Of a DNA stretch of 64,000 nt, positions 1-9,263 are shown piece after piece. The stretch spans positions 15,316,806 through 15,380,805 of the forward strand of contig NC_135567.1 of assembly GCF_964340395.1 (NCBI RefSeq). The letters are read 5' to 3'. Position 1 is the first letter of the stretch. Every line of letters begins with the position of its first letter. The position numbers and the translations under genes were made by a program. This DNA is from Glandiceps talaboti (Eukaryota > Hemichordata > Enteropneusta > Spengelidae). The notes under the pieces are model-generated. The model had not been told where the DNA came from, made no database searches, and was given only the letters and a program-made list of their open reading frames with translations.

Positions 1-1250
1 GGTGAGATGTTAATAAACTGGACAACTTCAATCGAAAGTAACGGAAAGAGAACACCGACGCAGTAAACTACCACAAGTAAGGGAACCATCATGGTTATCA
101 CGCCAGCAATGTGTAACAAAAGTTTCTTCTTTGAGGTGTAGACAGTAGCATTATTTATGACATATTCGACGTAATATATAACAACTGCAAACTTTATAAG
201 CCAGATAACAACAATAGCACGGGTGTCCAGTAACATGGACAGGTGTACCATTGACGTGGGTGGTTCTTCGTCGAAGAATGATTCCGGATTCCAAATGTTG
301 CTTTTTCCAGAATAACTCGTCTTTGACAATATGATGTATACTGCAAATATAATCCAATAAAGAGTCGGAAATGCTACAAATATTAATCCAATCATGGTAT
401 GACAACATTTGCCACGCGATTTGAGATATTCGGATATATTTGTGACGTAGACTGGAAAATCATCACCATCGCATATTAAGTCTTTTGGTTGTTTATCAAT
501 TGCGTTGTTGTTGATTGTGACCTTTCGGTTCAGTTTTCTAAATTGTTTCCAGCAATGATAAATCATATATACTATCATTGTAACAAAAACGACAGTAAAT
601 ATATACACGTGAGCATCGTATAATCGGTGATGAACATCATGAAAACACTTAAGATTGTTTTCAGATGAAGTAAAATAGAACTTTGAAAGGTTACAGCAAG
701 ACACTTTACTTGTCTGTCTTGAAGGGAAGCGAAGACATACGGAGTTAAACTGATCCTTATTTGGTACCACTGTTGCTGCCAACATTTGCATGAATTGCAA
801 ACTAAGTTTGATTTGACAATCTTGTGTAAGTGGTTGCATCTCACTGCTGTTAGATTGAGAGTTGTTTACGTTGACGAAGTGTATCATCAATGTTTTCGTT
901 TTCCGTTTCACGATTTGATAAGACGTCCAATTGTCTGTCATTATCATTTGACCATTCGAGTCATGGACCCAAATCCACACGGGAAACTCGCCAGTAGGCA
1001 TCGGTAAAATTGGCAAGATTCTGACCACTTCAGGCATGTTGTCGGCTTGAAATAATTCGTCGAAATTTCCAATTACATCCACCAATGAATCGTTGGTACT
1101 GAGCGATACAGTACCATTGGTGTCTGGAATAGGACAGGTAAACTTAAAGGTACTTCTAACGTCAATATCAGTCCAGCACAGACTCTCAGATCTTACATTT
1201 GTACAGACACTCACAGCGACAATCGCAGTAAGAAGGATTGACATCTTCAT
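1..1250 (-). CDS. Seven-helix membrane protein, copy A (5' part, runs off window)
   Basis: The frame starting with the ATG at 1250 is open to the left edge (416 codons, no stop), so this is the N-terminal part of a gene continuing outside the window. It is a close copy of the 3232-5337 gene: the two align base for base with scattered substitutions and one in-frame 12-bp length difference near 480-530. It holds the signal peptide, the ectodomain with the W-V-H-D motif, helices 1-4 and the start of helix 5. The preserved frame over 1.25 kb of diverged sequence argues that both copies are under selection and that this one is not a pseudogene. Family function is not recognised; see the full-length copy for the domain description. 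Confidence 0.8.
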   Translation of the reverse strand, partial: MKMSILLTAIVAVSVCTNVRSESLCWTDIDVRSTFKFTCPIPDTNGTVSLSTNDSLVDVIGNFDELFQADNMPEVVRILPILPMPTGEFPVWIWVHDSNGQMIMTDNWTSYQIVKRKTKTLMIHFVNVNNSQSNSSEMQPLTQDCQIKLSLQFMQMLAATVVPNKDQFNSVCLRFPSRQTSKVSCCNLSKFYFTSSENNLKCFHDVHHRLYDAHVYIFTVVFVTMIVYMIYHCWKQFRKLNRKVTINNNAIDKQPKDLICDGDDFPVYVTNISEYLKSRGKCCHTMIGLIFVAFPTLYWIIFAVYIILSKTSYSGKSNIWNPESFFDEEPPTSMVHLSMLLDTRAIVVIWLIKFAVVIYYVEYVINNATVYTSKKKLLLHIAGVITMMVPLLVVVYCVGVLFPLLSIEVVQFINIS

Positions 1251-1352
1251 TGTCGAAAAGTTGTCCGGTATACGGGAAATATTGACCGTTTTAAAGTCGG
1301 AACGCTAATCAAAGCGTGAGTATTGTAATGTTTGCTTGTGGTTATTGTACAG

Positions 1353-1364
1353 CTTAATATATAG
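1353..1364 (-). promoter_or_regulatory. TATA-like box of copy A
   Basis: On the minus strand the sequence reads CTATATATTAAG about 105 bp upstream of the ATG. The same box lies at the same distance before copy B, within a conserved upstream block that was duplicated together with the gene. Core promoter role is inferred from position and sequence. Confidence 0.45.
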
Positions 1365-1743
1365 GGTAAGGAAGGAACCAAAATTTAAAAAATAAAGTTA
1401 GTCATGTATTAACTAAAAATAAAACTCTTGAGTACTTTTTTTACGACAGTGGTACTTAGTATCAATAAAAAGAGAGATCACTTGGTTAGGCCTAGCGTTG
1501 TGTGGCATTTATTGCATATTGGAATGACATAGGTGATGACCCAGCCTGTAAGTGTCACGTGATTTGTGACTGTTCATCGTCACCGTGTAAATAAAGTCGC
1601 AATAATAACAGTATAATACTACTGGAGCGAAATTATAATGCACCTGTTCTCCAAAGAGCTCCAGGTGCAGACACAGAACTTCTAACAAAATGCGAGGATA
1701 TAGAGAACAAATTGAAAACATGGAAGGATGTAGAGAGGGGTAT

Positions 1744-1834
1744 GTGAGTGAGTGAGTGAGTGAGTGAGTGAGTGAGTGAGTGAGTGAGTGAGTGAGTGAG
1801 TGAGTGAGTGAGTGAGTGAGTGAGAGAGAGAGAG
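1744..1834. repeat. (TGAG)n microsatellite
   Basis: About 21 tandem TGAG tetramers, then a short GA run. No coding content is supported here. Confidence 0.95.
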
Positions 1835-2487
1835 TTATGATTCAAATAGGTAAGTTTTAAGGGTGGAGCGGAAGGAAGACTTAGAGTGAGAGTGACGATA
1901 CAGAACAATATAACAACTGATGATAGTTTATGACGTCATGGATTCTTAATAGGGAGTGAACGTGCCGCGAAACTATTTATGGGTTCACCATGCGTAAATT
2001 TTGAATACGTAATCTAGCCAAAGCGAAAATAGAAGTTATAAACTATGATCACACGTGTAACAAAATCTCAACATCAAAACTAAATAAGATATCGTAAAGT
2101 AAAACATTGTGTATTTCCGATAACTCAACCGACCCTACTTTAAGCCACCAACCCTAAATATTTTTTTATATATTCAAAACAAAAAAGATAAGAAATTCTA
2201 TCTTCTTCACCTTCATGTACATCTGTTTTCTTTCCCCAGTCATGTCGGAACATATTTCATCAAACTATTACAGTAGGGGTATTCTGATTGACATTTCAGA
2301 GAGTGTGGGGGTCGAAGCAATTTTAAAAAATAAATAAAAACAATTAAAAAGATGAAATAAAATAAAATAAATCCTACCCTATTCTCTGAGGCCATGTTAT
2401 CGAAACTAAACAATTTTTTTTTCACCGCAAAGTAATATTATCGGATTCACCTAAATCAATAAACCATTTCCGTTATTAGGCCTAGAA

Positions 2488-2741
2488 AAAATTGTTTGGT
2501 CCCGGAAACCCTACCCCAACCATTTCTTCTCGCCAACCCTACACCTTATTATTATTCCAGAAAAAAATAATAAAGTCGCGAAAATTGTGAAGTCTCGCTA
2601 GAAATAGTGGATGCGGAAACTTAAAAAGACAATATAAAACTATTCTTCTAATCTCTAATGGTGGTATATATTATTAGAGGAAACCAATAATACAGAGACC
2701 ATATTGAAAACAACGGAAAACACAGCTACCTTAACTAGACA

Positions 2742-2835
<94 letters not shown>

Positions 2836-2884
2836 ACCTATCTCCACCTATTTTAAAATTCACCGTTCTCGAAACCACATAATT
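2488..2884. repeat. Interspersed repeat R1 (copies also at 8534-8858 and partly 7862-8075)
   Basis: The stretch shares long blocks with 8534-8858, for example AAGACAATATAAAACTATTC and CCACCTATTTTAAAATT, in the same orientation. An (AT)n run at 2745-2829 is embedded in this copy only. The ends are unclear and no coding frame is seen, so the class is unknown. The rest of 1373-3231 shows no gene. Confidence 0.6.
2745..2829. repeat. (AT)n microsatellite
   Basis: About 42 uninterrupted AT dinucleotides within repeat R1; absent from the 8.5-kb copy, so it expanded after that copy dispersed. Confidence 0.95.
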
Positions 2885-3231
2885 TGATTTTGTTAAGCCC
2901 TATGATGGGTGATGGAAGAGATTCACTTATATCAACAGACTTTTCAGTTATTGGGATAGGAGGGTGTGGGTGCCGGGTAGGGGTAGGCGTAGGTGGGCCT
3001 AAGGCCAGTAGAAATATGTTGATAAATTGTCAAGTGAATATCTCATATTCTCATCGAACTAAAAACTAGTAGTTTAAATCATTAGTATAATGTTTATAAA
3101 CGACCACAAAAACAACAGAACATCAAACATCAGATTTTTGATATAATGAACTTGAACCAAGACCCATCAAAAATTATATAACTGGTTAAAAAGAGAGCTA
3201 AACTATAAATAAATGTCTAACCTTTAACTTA

Positions 3232-5337
3232 TCACAACTTCATGTCAATATTAACGTTACTGGGGCTTAGTAATGGTAGCTCTTCTTGTACACTACCAGA
3301 TGTGTCTTCAGGTGAATCCGTAAGGTTTTCCTTCTTCTTAATTTTAGCTTCCAGTTTACGTTTTACTACCTCCCTGAATCTTTTCTCTGTTGGGTTGGTT
3401 CCATTCGGCTGAATAGGTTGGAAGGCAGCAAGGCGAGGGACGATATTAGCGAAGGCAACCAAAGAAGTAGCGAACACTGTAAGTTCGGAGTACTCGTACT
3501 TGTACACGAATATAGCGTATAGTATAACCGGAATGGAATGTAGTGCTAGCTTGAAAAGTGTTAGTAGTACCTTTTCTTCGACTGGTTGAATCTCATCACA
3601 CAGGTATACGAACAACTCTTTTGAGATGCCATTATATGTGCCACCCGAATCATCATATTTAAATTCTTTCAAGTACATTACATTATCCTGGTGGTCTGCT
3701 GCAGCAGTAATATTTTCATTGTTAGTTACCGATTCTTCCCCATTGCTCTGATCTTCTACAGGTGTTGCAGGTGTGAGACCTTCCCCATTGCTCTGATCTT
3801 CTACAGGTGTTGCAGGTGTGAGACCTTCCCCATTGCTCTGATCTTCTACAGGTGTTGCAGGTGTGAGACCTTCCCCATTGCTCTGATGTTCTACAGATGA
3901 TGCAGGTGGGAGACCTTCCCCATTGCTCTGATCTACGTATGTTGCAATTGTGACACCTTTGATAAGTGGAATAATTTCAAAAACCGCATGTTTCAGTTTC
4001 AGATAGTAGTTGACAAAATCGTAATACATGTACGCAATGTAAAGTACAGTCACAATGCCAATAATAGCCACATAGGGTGAGATATTAACAAACTGGACAA
4101 CTTCAATAGACAGTAACGGAAACAGAACACCGATGCAGTAAACTACCACAAGCAAGGGAACCATCATGGTTATCACGCAAGCAATGTGTAACAAAAGTTT
4201 CTTCTTTGAGGTGTAGACAGCGGCATTATTTATTACATATTCGACGTAATATATAACCACTGCAAACTTTATAAGCCAGATAATAACTATAGCACGGGTG
4301 TCCAGTAACATGGACAGGTGAACCATTGACGCGGGTGGTGCTTCATTGAAGAATGATTCCGAATTCCAAATGTTGCTTTTTCCGGAATAACTCGTCTTTG
4401 ACAATAGGATGTATACTGCAAATATGATCCAATAAAGAGTCGGAAATGCTATAAATATTACTCCAATCATGGTATGACATTTTTTGCCATACGATTTGAG
4501 ATATTCAGATACATTTGTGATGTAGACGGGAAAATCGTCGCCATCGGGTAGGAAATCGTTTAGGGGTACATCAATTTTTTCATCTCCATTGTTGACTTCG
4601 ACCTTGACCGTTCGGTTTATTTCTCTAGATTGTTGCCAGCAATGATAACCCATGTATACTATCATTATAGCAAAAACGACAGTAAAAATATATACATGAG
4701 CATCGTATAACCGGTGATAAACATCATGAAAACACTTAAGATTGTTTTCAGATGAAGTAAAATAGAATTTTGAAAGGTTACAGCAAGACACTTTACTTGT
4801 CTGTCTTGAAGGGAAGCGAAGACATAAGGAGTTCAATCGATCCTTACTTGGTACCACTGTTGCTGCCAACATTTGCATGAATTGCAAACTAAGTTTGATT
4901 TGACAATCTTGTGTAACTGGTTGCATCTCACTGCTGTTAGATTGAGAGTTGTTTACGTCGACGAACTGTATCATCAATGTTTTCGTTTTCCGTTTCAATA
5001 TTTGATATGGCGTCCAATTGTCTGTCATTATCATTTGACCATTCGAGTCATGGACCCAAATCCACACGGGAAACTCGCCAGTAGGCATCGGTAAAATTGG
5101 CAAGATTCTGACCACTTCAGGTATGTTGCGGGCTTGAAATAATTCGTCGAAATGTCCAATTACATCCACCAATGAATCGTTGGTACTGAGCGATACAGTA
5201 ATATTGGTATTTGGAATAGGACAGGTAAAATTGAAAGTACTTCTGACGTCAATATCAGTCCAACACAGACTCTCAGATCTTACATTGGTACAGACACTCA
5301 CAGCGACAATCGCAGTAAGAAGGATTGACATCTTCAT
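3232..5337 (-). CDS. Seven-helix membrane protein, copy B (701 aa, unrecognised family)
   Basis: An intact single-exon frame of 701 codons. Seen in the protein: a signal peptide (about residues 1-21, ending near NVRSES); an ectodomain of about 190 residues with N-glycosylation sequons (NFT, NIT, NDS, NNS, NSS, NLS), paired cysteines and a WIWVHD motif; seven hydrophobic helices at about 214-236, 287-312, 346-367, 381-410, 421-442, 588-613 and 616-637; a loop of about 145 residues between helices 5 and 6 containing 15-residue repeats and the motif FVYLCDEIQPV; helix 7 ending in IVPRLAAF; and a basic, charged tail. The positive-inside pattern suggests N-out/C-in, the same topology as a GPCR, but no DRY, NPxxY or CWxP motif is present. 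I do not recognise the family. Two more members at 20.2 and 28.9 kb share the motifs. A plasma-membrane receptor or channel-like role is only inference. Confidence 0.85.
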   Translation of the reverse strand: MKMSILLTAIVAVSVCTNVRSESLCWTDIDVRSTFNFTCPIPNTNITVSLSTNDSLVDVIGHFDELFQARNIPEVVRILPILPMPTGEFPVWIWVHDSNGQMIMTDNWTPYQILKRKTKTLMIQFVDVNNSQSNSSEMQPVTQDCQIKLSLQFMQMLAATVVPSKDRLNSLCLRFPSRQTSKVSCCNLSKFYFTSSENNLKCFHDVYHRLYDAHVYIFTVVFAIMIVYMGYHCWQQSREINRTVKVEVNNGDEKIDVPLNDFLPDGDDFPVYITNVSEYLKSYGKKCHTMIGVIFIAFPTLYWIIFAVYILLSKTSYSGKSNIWNSESFFNEAPPASMVHLSMLLDTRAIVIIWLIKFAVVIYYVEYVINNAAVYTSKKKLLLHIACVITMMVPLLVVVYCIGVLFPLLSIEVVQFVNISPYVAIIGIVTVLYIAYMYYDFVNYYLKLKHAVFEIIPLIKGVTIATYVDQSNGEGLPPASSVEHQSNGEGLTPATPVEDQSNGEGLTPATPVEDQSNGEGLTPATPVEDQSNGEESVTNNENITAAADHQDNVMYLKEFKYDDSGGTYNGISKELFVYLCDEIQPVEEKVLLTLFKLALHSIPVILYAIFVYKYEYSELTVFATSLVAFANIVPRLAAFQPIQPNGTNPTEKRFREVVKRKLEAKIKKKENLTDSPEDTSGSVQEELPLLSPSNVNIDMKL
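3736..3945 (-). repeat. 45-bp in-frame minisatellite coding 15-aa repeats
   Basis: Four full units and one partial unit of 45 bp encode DQSNGEGLTPATPVE-type repeats (residues about 464-534) in the helix 5-6 loop of copy B. The two central units are identical at nucleotide level, so the array is young. The period is a multiple of three, so changes in copy number keep the frame. Confidence 0.95.
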
Positions 5338-5440
5338 TGTCGAAAAGTTGTCCGGTATATATGAAATATTGACCGTTTTAAAGTTGGAAGGCTAATCAAA
5401 GTGCGAGTTGTTGAAATGTTTGCTTGTGGTGATTGTACAG

Positions 5441-5452
5441 CTTAATATATAG
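5441..5452 (-). promoter_or_regulatory. TATA-like box of copy B
   Basis: Minus-strand CTATATATTAAG about 105 bp before the ATG at 5337, conserved with copy A and recognisable in the decayed inverted copy near 6.2 kb. It predicts a 5' UTR of about 75 nt. Confidence 0.45.
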
Positions 5453-5752
5453 TGTACGGAAGGAACCAAAATTTAAAAAATAAAGTTAGTCATGTAACTA
5501 AAAATAAAACTCTTGAGTACTTTTTTTTACGACAGTGGTACTTAGTATCAATAAAAAAGAGAGATCACTTGGCAAGGCCTAGGGCTGAGTGGTATTTATT
5601 GCATATTGGAATGACATAGATGACGACCTAGCCTGTAAGTGTCGCGTGATTTGTAACTGTGTTTATGCTACTACAGTCATGCTAGTAAAAAGTTGAGTAT
5701 ACAGCGACACAAATCAATTCTCATCCAAGTCGAATACACCCACTCTACATCG

Positions 5753-6025
5753 CTACATTTCGTTGTCTAGCCTGACAACAATTACTGGTACTAGTATACA
5801 GTCCAGCTGTGTTAGACCCTCGGGTGTTCTTCCGATACAATACGAGAACTCGGTACGAGAAGCGATCGAAGGTCGCTTTCGAGGATGGAACACCTGGTCC
5901 GTCCTCACAGCGAACTTCGTATCGTATCGGAAGAAAGCTCGAACGTCTAGCAGCAAGACTAACTAGTATACTACTATAATGGCTACATTTCATTGTTTGG
6001 CCTGACAACAATTACTGGTACTATA
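5753..6025. repeat. Direct repeats flanking an imperfect inverted repeat
   Basis: A ~40-bp block containing GCCTGACAACAATTACTGGT occurs at 5753 and again at 5983. Between the two lie inverted arms around 5829-5848 and 5914-5935 built on CTTCCGATAC and ACGATACGA, with a smaller hairpin at their centre. The layout resembles a small foldback element inside a duplicated target, but the flanking repeats are too long for an ordinary target-site duplication. Confidence 0.5.
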
Positions 6026-6127
6026 GTATGCTATATTACTACATTCTATCATCTGACTCAACCAAAGTCAGCCAACATTGCTATGTAATAGATAGTCAAC
6101 GAGTTATGTGCCAATAAACGAGGGGTG

Positions 6128-6335
6128 TAGCTTATACTAAGCACCACTGTCGTAAAAAAGTACTCAAGAGTTTTATTTTTAGTTACAATACTAACTTTAT
6201 TTTTTAAATGTTGGTTCCTTCCTTACGCTATATTACAAAACTAGTGCTTCGATTAGCCTGCCGACTTTATGACGGTCAATATTTTGTTTATACTGTACAA
6301 TATTTCGACAACGAAGATGCTTTTGTCAATAACCC
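6128..6335 (+). pseudogene. Decayed inverted copy of the seven-helix gene promoter and 5' end
   Basis: Read on the plus strand this matches, in order, the minus-strand upstream region of copies A and B: the CACTGTCGTAAAAAAGTACT block, AGAGTTTTATTTTTAGTTAC, the TTGGTTCCTTCC block before the TATA region, GATTAGCCTGCCGACTTTA, GGTCAATATT, and a start-codon context GACAACGAAGATGC. Similarity to the coding sequence stops right after the ATG. It is therefore a relic in opposite orientation to copies A and B, with the same promoter but no gene body. Confidence 0.7.
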
Positions 6336-6625
6336 GACCGAACGAGTTGTCTAACTTACTTATACTACGGCGTGATTGGGTCAAACCATAGACCCTCCAC
6401 CTGGTGGAGGGTCTATGCTCAAACGAATCTTTTTTCAAACTGTTGTGTAATTGTTTGCATGTAAATTGAGTGCTGAGCGTAATATAGGTCACACCCCTAA
6501 GAAAGAGTGGGTTATGGCTCCATATAACCAACCGAAATCAAGGCCTCTGATTGGCCAAGTCGGTCTAGCCATAGTATATCATTACCTTAGCAGATCGTTA
6601 CTAAATCATTATACATTGCAACGGT
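6335..6625 (+). repeat. Interspersed repeat R2 (second copy 24855-25075)
   Basis: This segment and 24855-25075 share CCGAACGAGTTGTCTA, TTGAGTGCTGAGCGTAATAT and AAATCAAGGCCTCTGATTGG in the same orientation. It lies directly next to the decayed promoter relic; the 24.8-kb copy has related sequence (AACAGATAGTCAACGAGTT) on its left. No coding frame; class unknown. Confidence 0.65.
6381..6424. repeat. Perfect 31-nt hairpin insertion flanked by TCAAAC
   Basis: CATAGACCCTCCAC (6387-6400), a 3-nt loop, and its perfect complement (6404-6417) sit between two TCAAAC copies. The sister repeat at 24.9 kb has a single TCAAAC and no hairpin. This fits an insertion that duplicated about 6 bp of target. Confidence 0.75.
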
Positions 6626-6883
6626 CGGGGCCCACCTCAATGTCCTAGTAACACTTCGATTCCGCCTCTGTACTTCTTATGGAGTTTCTACAAGAGATAT
6701 AGCCACTCTGCACCGTATCGTACAAAACGATACCGTGAATAGACGTCATCCGGGTTTATTTTGCTACTAGTATACATACAGGAAGCTACTCAAAAACATA
6801 TCCTCTCAACAAATGAAATGTTAGTACATTACGCAATACGCTGTCGGGCCAACACTCTCATCCTTCTAGTTAACTTCACAATA

Positions 6884-7292
6884 CCGTGCAGCTTTTCTGT
6901 TTGATACAAGGAAGCCAATAGCAAACTGCATATGCCATACTTCAATAGCAAGATCAAATGTTTTGATATAAAATGAAATAAACATTTTTGCTTTTTAACC
7001 TAAATGAAATAATCCATTTAAATGTATTGCAACTCCATGCAGACATTCGGGTGCCAATGTTGTTCTTATCGTAATATCAAACACTCGATGAAGGGTACTT
7101 CAAAGTTCCTTTGCGGTGTTCATTTGATGTCTGTATGGTGGCATGTGTAGTTCATTTCACTTAGACAAAATGTAGCAAGAAACTGTGTTCATTCAATCTT
7201 GCTATCTTAAAGTTTAGCATGTCCAGTTTCTTATTGGTTTCTGTGTGGTTGTATCAAACAGAAAAGATGCACGGTATTTTGATATTGACTGT
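6884..7292 (+). mobile_element. MITE family M1, copy 1 (~410 bp)
   Basis: The ends are inverted repeats of about 30 bp: the left end carries ATACCGTGCAG.TTTTCTGTTTGATACA and the right end its reverse complement (...CAGAAAAGATGCACGGTATTTTG). A second copy lies inverted at 24110-24540 and shares internal blocks such as GCAGACATTCGGG and the CATTTGATGTCTGTATGGTG motif. No coding capacity, so it is non-autonomous; a target-site duplication could not be fixed. Confidence 0.75.
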
Positions 7293-8533
7293 AGATAGCA
7301 GTTATTTTATATTATCCTAGAAACCGATGCACTCATAGTTGTAGTGGGTGTTACAGGAATATGTAAAACAATTTCAATTGTTAACTGAATGAGAATCTTA
7401 TTTTACTCGTGTTTGTTTAAAGAGATACTTGATTGGATGGAAGTGTGGATGAAGTTATAAATCTAAATATAATAGTAAACATGAAAATGCAAATTGTAGT
7501 GTCTGGGCCTCGTCGAGTGAAGCGACGCTGAGGCAACACTATTGTATTGCAACACCATTGTTTCATTACAGATGCTTTTAATGGGATATTGACAAAGACG
7601 ACCTTGGCATTGTTATAAGCATAGAGGTATACCTCCATGTCATAACTAACTCCACTCTCAGAGCACTACAAGACGGGTCTGATCTCTATTACTATACCAG
7701 GATGTAAACCACATTTGGAGTCCCTTTTGTTTCGAGTCAACCGATTGTTCTATTGAAAGGTGGATTACTATTGTTCTAGTGTCATTGATAACTTCACATA
7801 TTTTGTCATAACTCACGACAATTCAGCATAAGTTTGTTGAAAATCTAAGGCCCCAAAAAAGTAATATATTGTTTGGTTCCCGTAACCAGACTCAACCTAG
7901 TTTTTCACTACCGACCCTAAACTTTTTTTTTGGTAGTTTAAAGAAAATATTGAAAAATCGATTTTTTTTTTGCAAAGTTGTGAGAGAAATAGAGAGATTT
8001 GATGACATTATCGTCTCGTGATCAAAGCAACATGGCAGAAGACGCTTTAGCACAAAATGTCGTCTGCATATCACGGAAACTTGGTTGCATCATGGACCTT
8101 CCACCAACCGCAATCAATCCTCTTTTGTCATTCCGGTAAATAGGCAAGGAACACGTTTACGTATACCAATCAAGATTGACAGATTAAGAGCATTTTATCA
8201 TTCAGAGAAATTTGTGTTTGTGGCCAGGACAATTTTAATTAATGATAAATAATGCATGTACATCAGCATACCTTTCAGTCATAGCCTACCTGTGCACTCC
8301 AAGGCATATCGCTACACTATTCTGCTATCCTAACCGACATCATTATTTTTTGAATTTACGTTCCGTTCTCTTGATAGCGAAAATTCAAAATATTAATATG
8401 TCTGTTAGGATAGCTGAACCGTATAACAGTGATAGTCGTTCGAATCTACAGATATGCTAATGTAGAATGCATGACAATATTCAAATGATATCTGTTTATA
8501 TTTTACAATGACGTCAGCTATACCTACGGCCAA
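7293..8533. other. Intergenic, mostly repeats
   Basis: No gene supported. It contains a partial, diverged R1 copy at about 7862-8075 (TTGTTTGGTTCCCGTAACC). The remaining sequence is unremarkable. Confidence 0.5.
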
Positions 8534-8858
8534 ATAAACAAGTTGTTTGGTTCCGGTTACACCCCACCTCGTTTTTCACGCTGTTCCTAAACCTTTTTTT
8601 ACGTATTCGAGAAAAATAGTAATAAAATCGAGAAAATAGTGTTGTCTCGCAAGAAATAGTGGCTGTGGAAACTGACATCAACTTAAAAAGACAATATAAA
8701 ACTATTCTTCCAATCTGTAATGGCTGTACATCTGATAGGAAGAAATAAACAACACAGAGACCATTTGGAAAACAATGGAAAACCTGAACTGGACCCGAAA
8801 AAAATATATCTACCCCACCTATTTTAAAATTGAATGTAATCGGAATCACACAAATTTG
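8534..8858. repeat. Interspersed repeat R1, copy 2
   Basis: Same orientation as 2488-2884 and lacking the AT run. It ends shortly before a small perfect palindrome. Confidence 0.65.
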
Positions 8859-8865
8859 TTTACAC

Positions 8866-8904
8866 CTTGGAGGAATTATACTGTCATTATATAATTCCTC
8901 CAAG
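8866..8904. repeat. Short perfect palindrome
   Basis: Arms CTTGGAGGAATTATA (8866-8880) and its exact complement (8890-8904) around a 9-nt loop. No poly-T follows, so it is not a terminator; probably a small hairpin insertion at the edge of repeat R1. Confidence 0.8.
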
Positions 8905-9099
8905 TTTACACCTGATGCAACAAGCCGTGAAACACTATATACCGAATCACCCGATAATGAAAGCATGCGTGCAATTCATGCACAAACACCACAGCGTAAA
9001 TTCTATAGATTTGGGACGAAAGTGAATGCCTCGTGTATTACATAACAGTTTATGTAACTCGGGTCATACTTCCATATGCAAATACATTGCATTTACACA

Positions 9100-9243
9100 T
9101 CACACTTCATTATTTGGACCACAATAGGGACATCCCAGTAAATGAGCTTGTACGACAGCGTCAGTATCACTTTGTGCTTCAAGGGTAACACAGGAGCAGA
9201 TTCTCGTATTATACTCTGGCGTAAAAGTCTTCATTTTGGACAT
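9100..9243 (-). CDS. Possible orphan exon or small ORF (47 aa, CxC...CPYC)
   Basis: A 47-codon minus-strand frame from the ATG at 9243 to a TGA at 9100. The protein is acidic to neutral with a CSC and a CPYCG motif, a spacing that could bind zinc. A splice-acceptor-like ACCTAATTCAG precedes it, so it could be the last exon of a gene whose other exons I cannot find. The plus strand has a consensus donor (ATTAG|GTAAGTA) at 9263, so it may instead be an untranslated plus-strand exon. Not recognised; weak support. Confidence 0.2.
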   Translation of the reverse strand: MSKMKTFTPEYNTRICSCVTLEAQSDTDAVVQAHLLGCPYCGPNNEV

Positions 9244-9263
9244 TTCACGTATCTCTGAATTAG

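Larger units (their letters stand above)
1..1572. repeat. Segmental duplication unit (left copy; partner 4076-5660)
   Basis: Bases 1-1572 match 4076-5660 with few differences, covering the 5' gene part, 5' UTR, TATA box and about 200 bp of upstream sequence. The match decays abruptly after the conserved GTGATTTGT block. The unit probably continues left of the window, so the true duplication is larger than what is seen. Confidence 0.85.

Noticed and set aside
1633-1908. A long minus-strand frame of repeated THSL peptides
   Set aside because: It is the translation of the (TGAG)n microsatellite.
3232-5337. Assignment of the seven-helix family to a known GPCR class
   Set aside because: The topology fits but no class-defining motif (DRY, CWxP, NPxxY, GPS or VFT fold) was seen, so no class is claimed.
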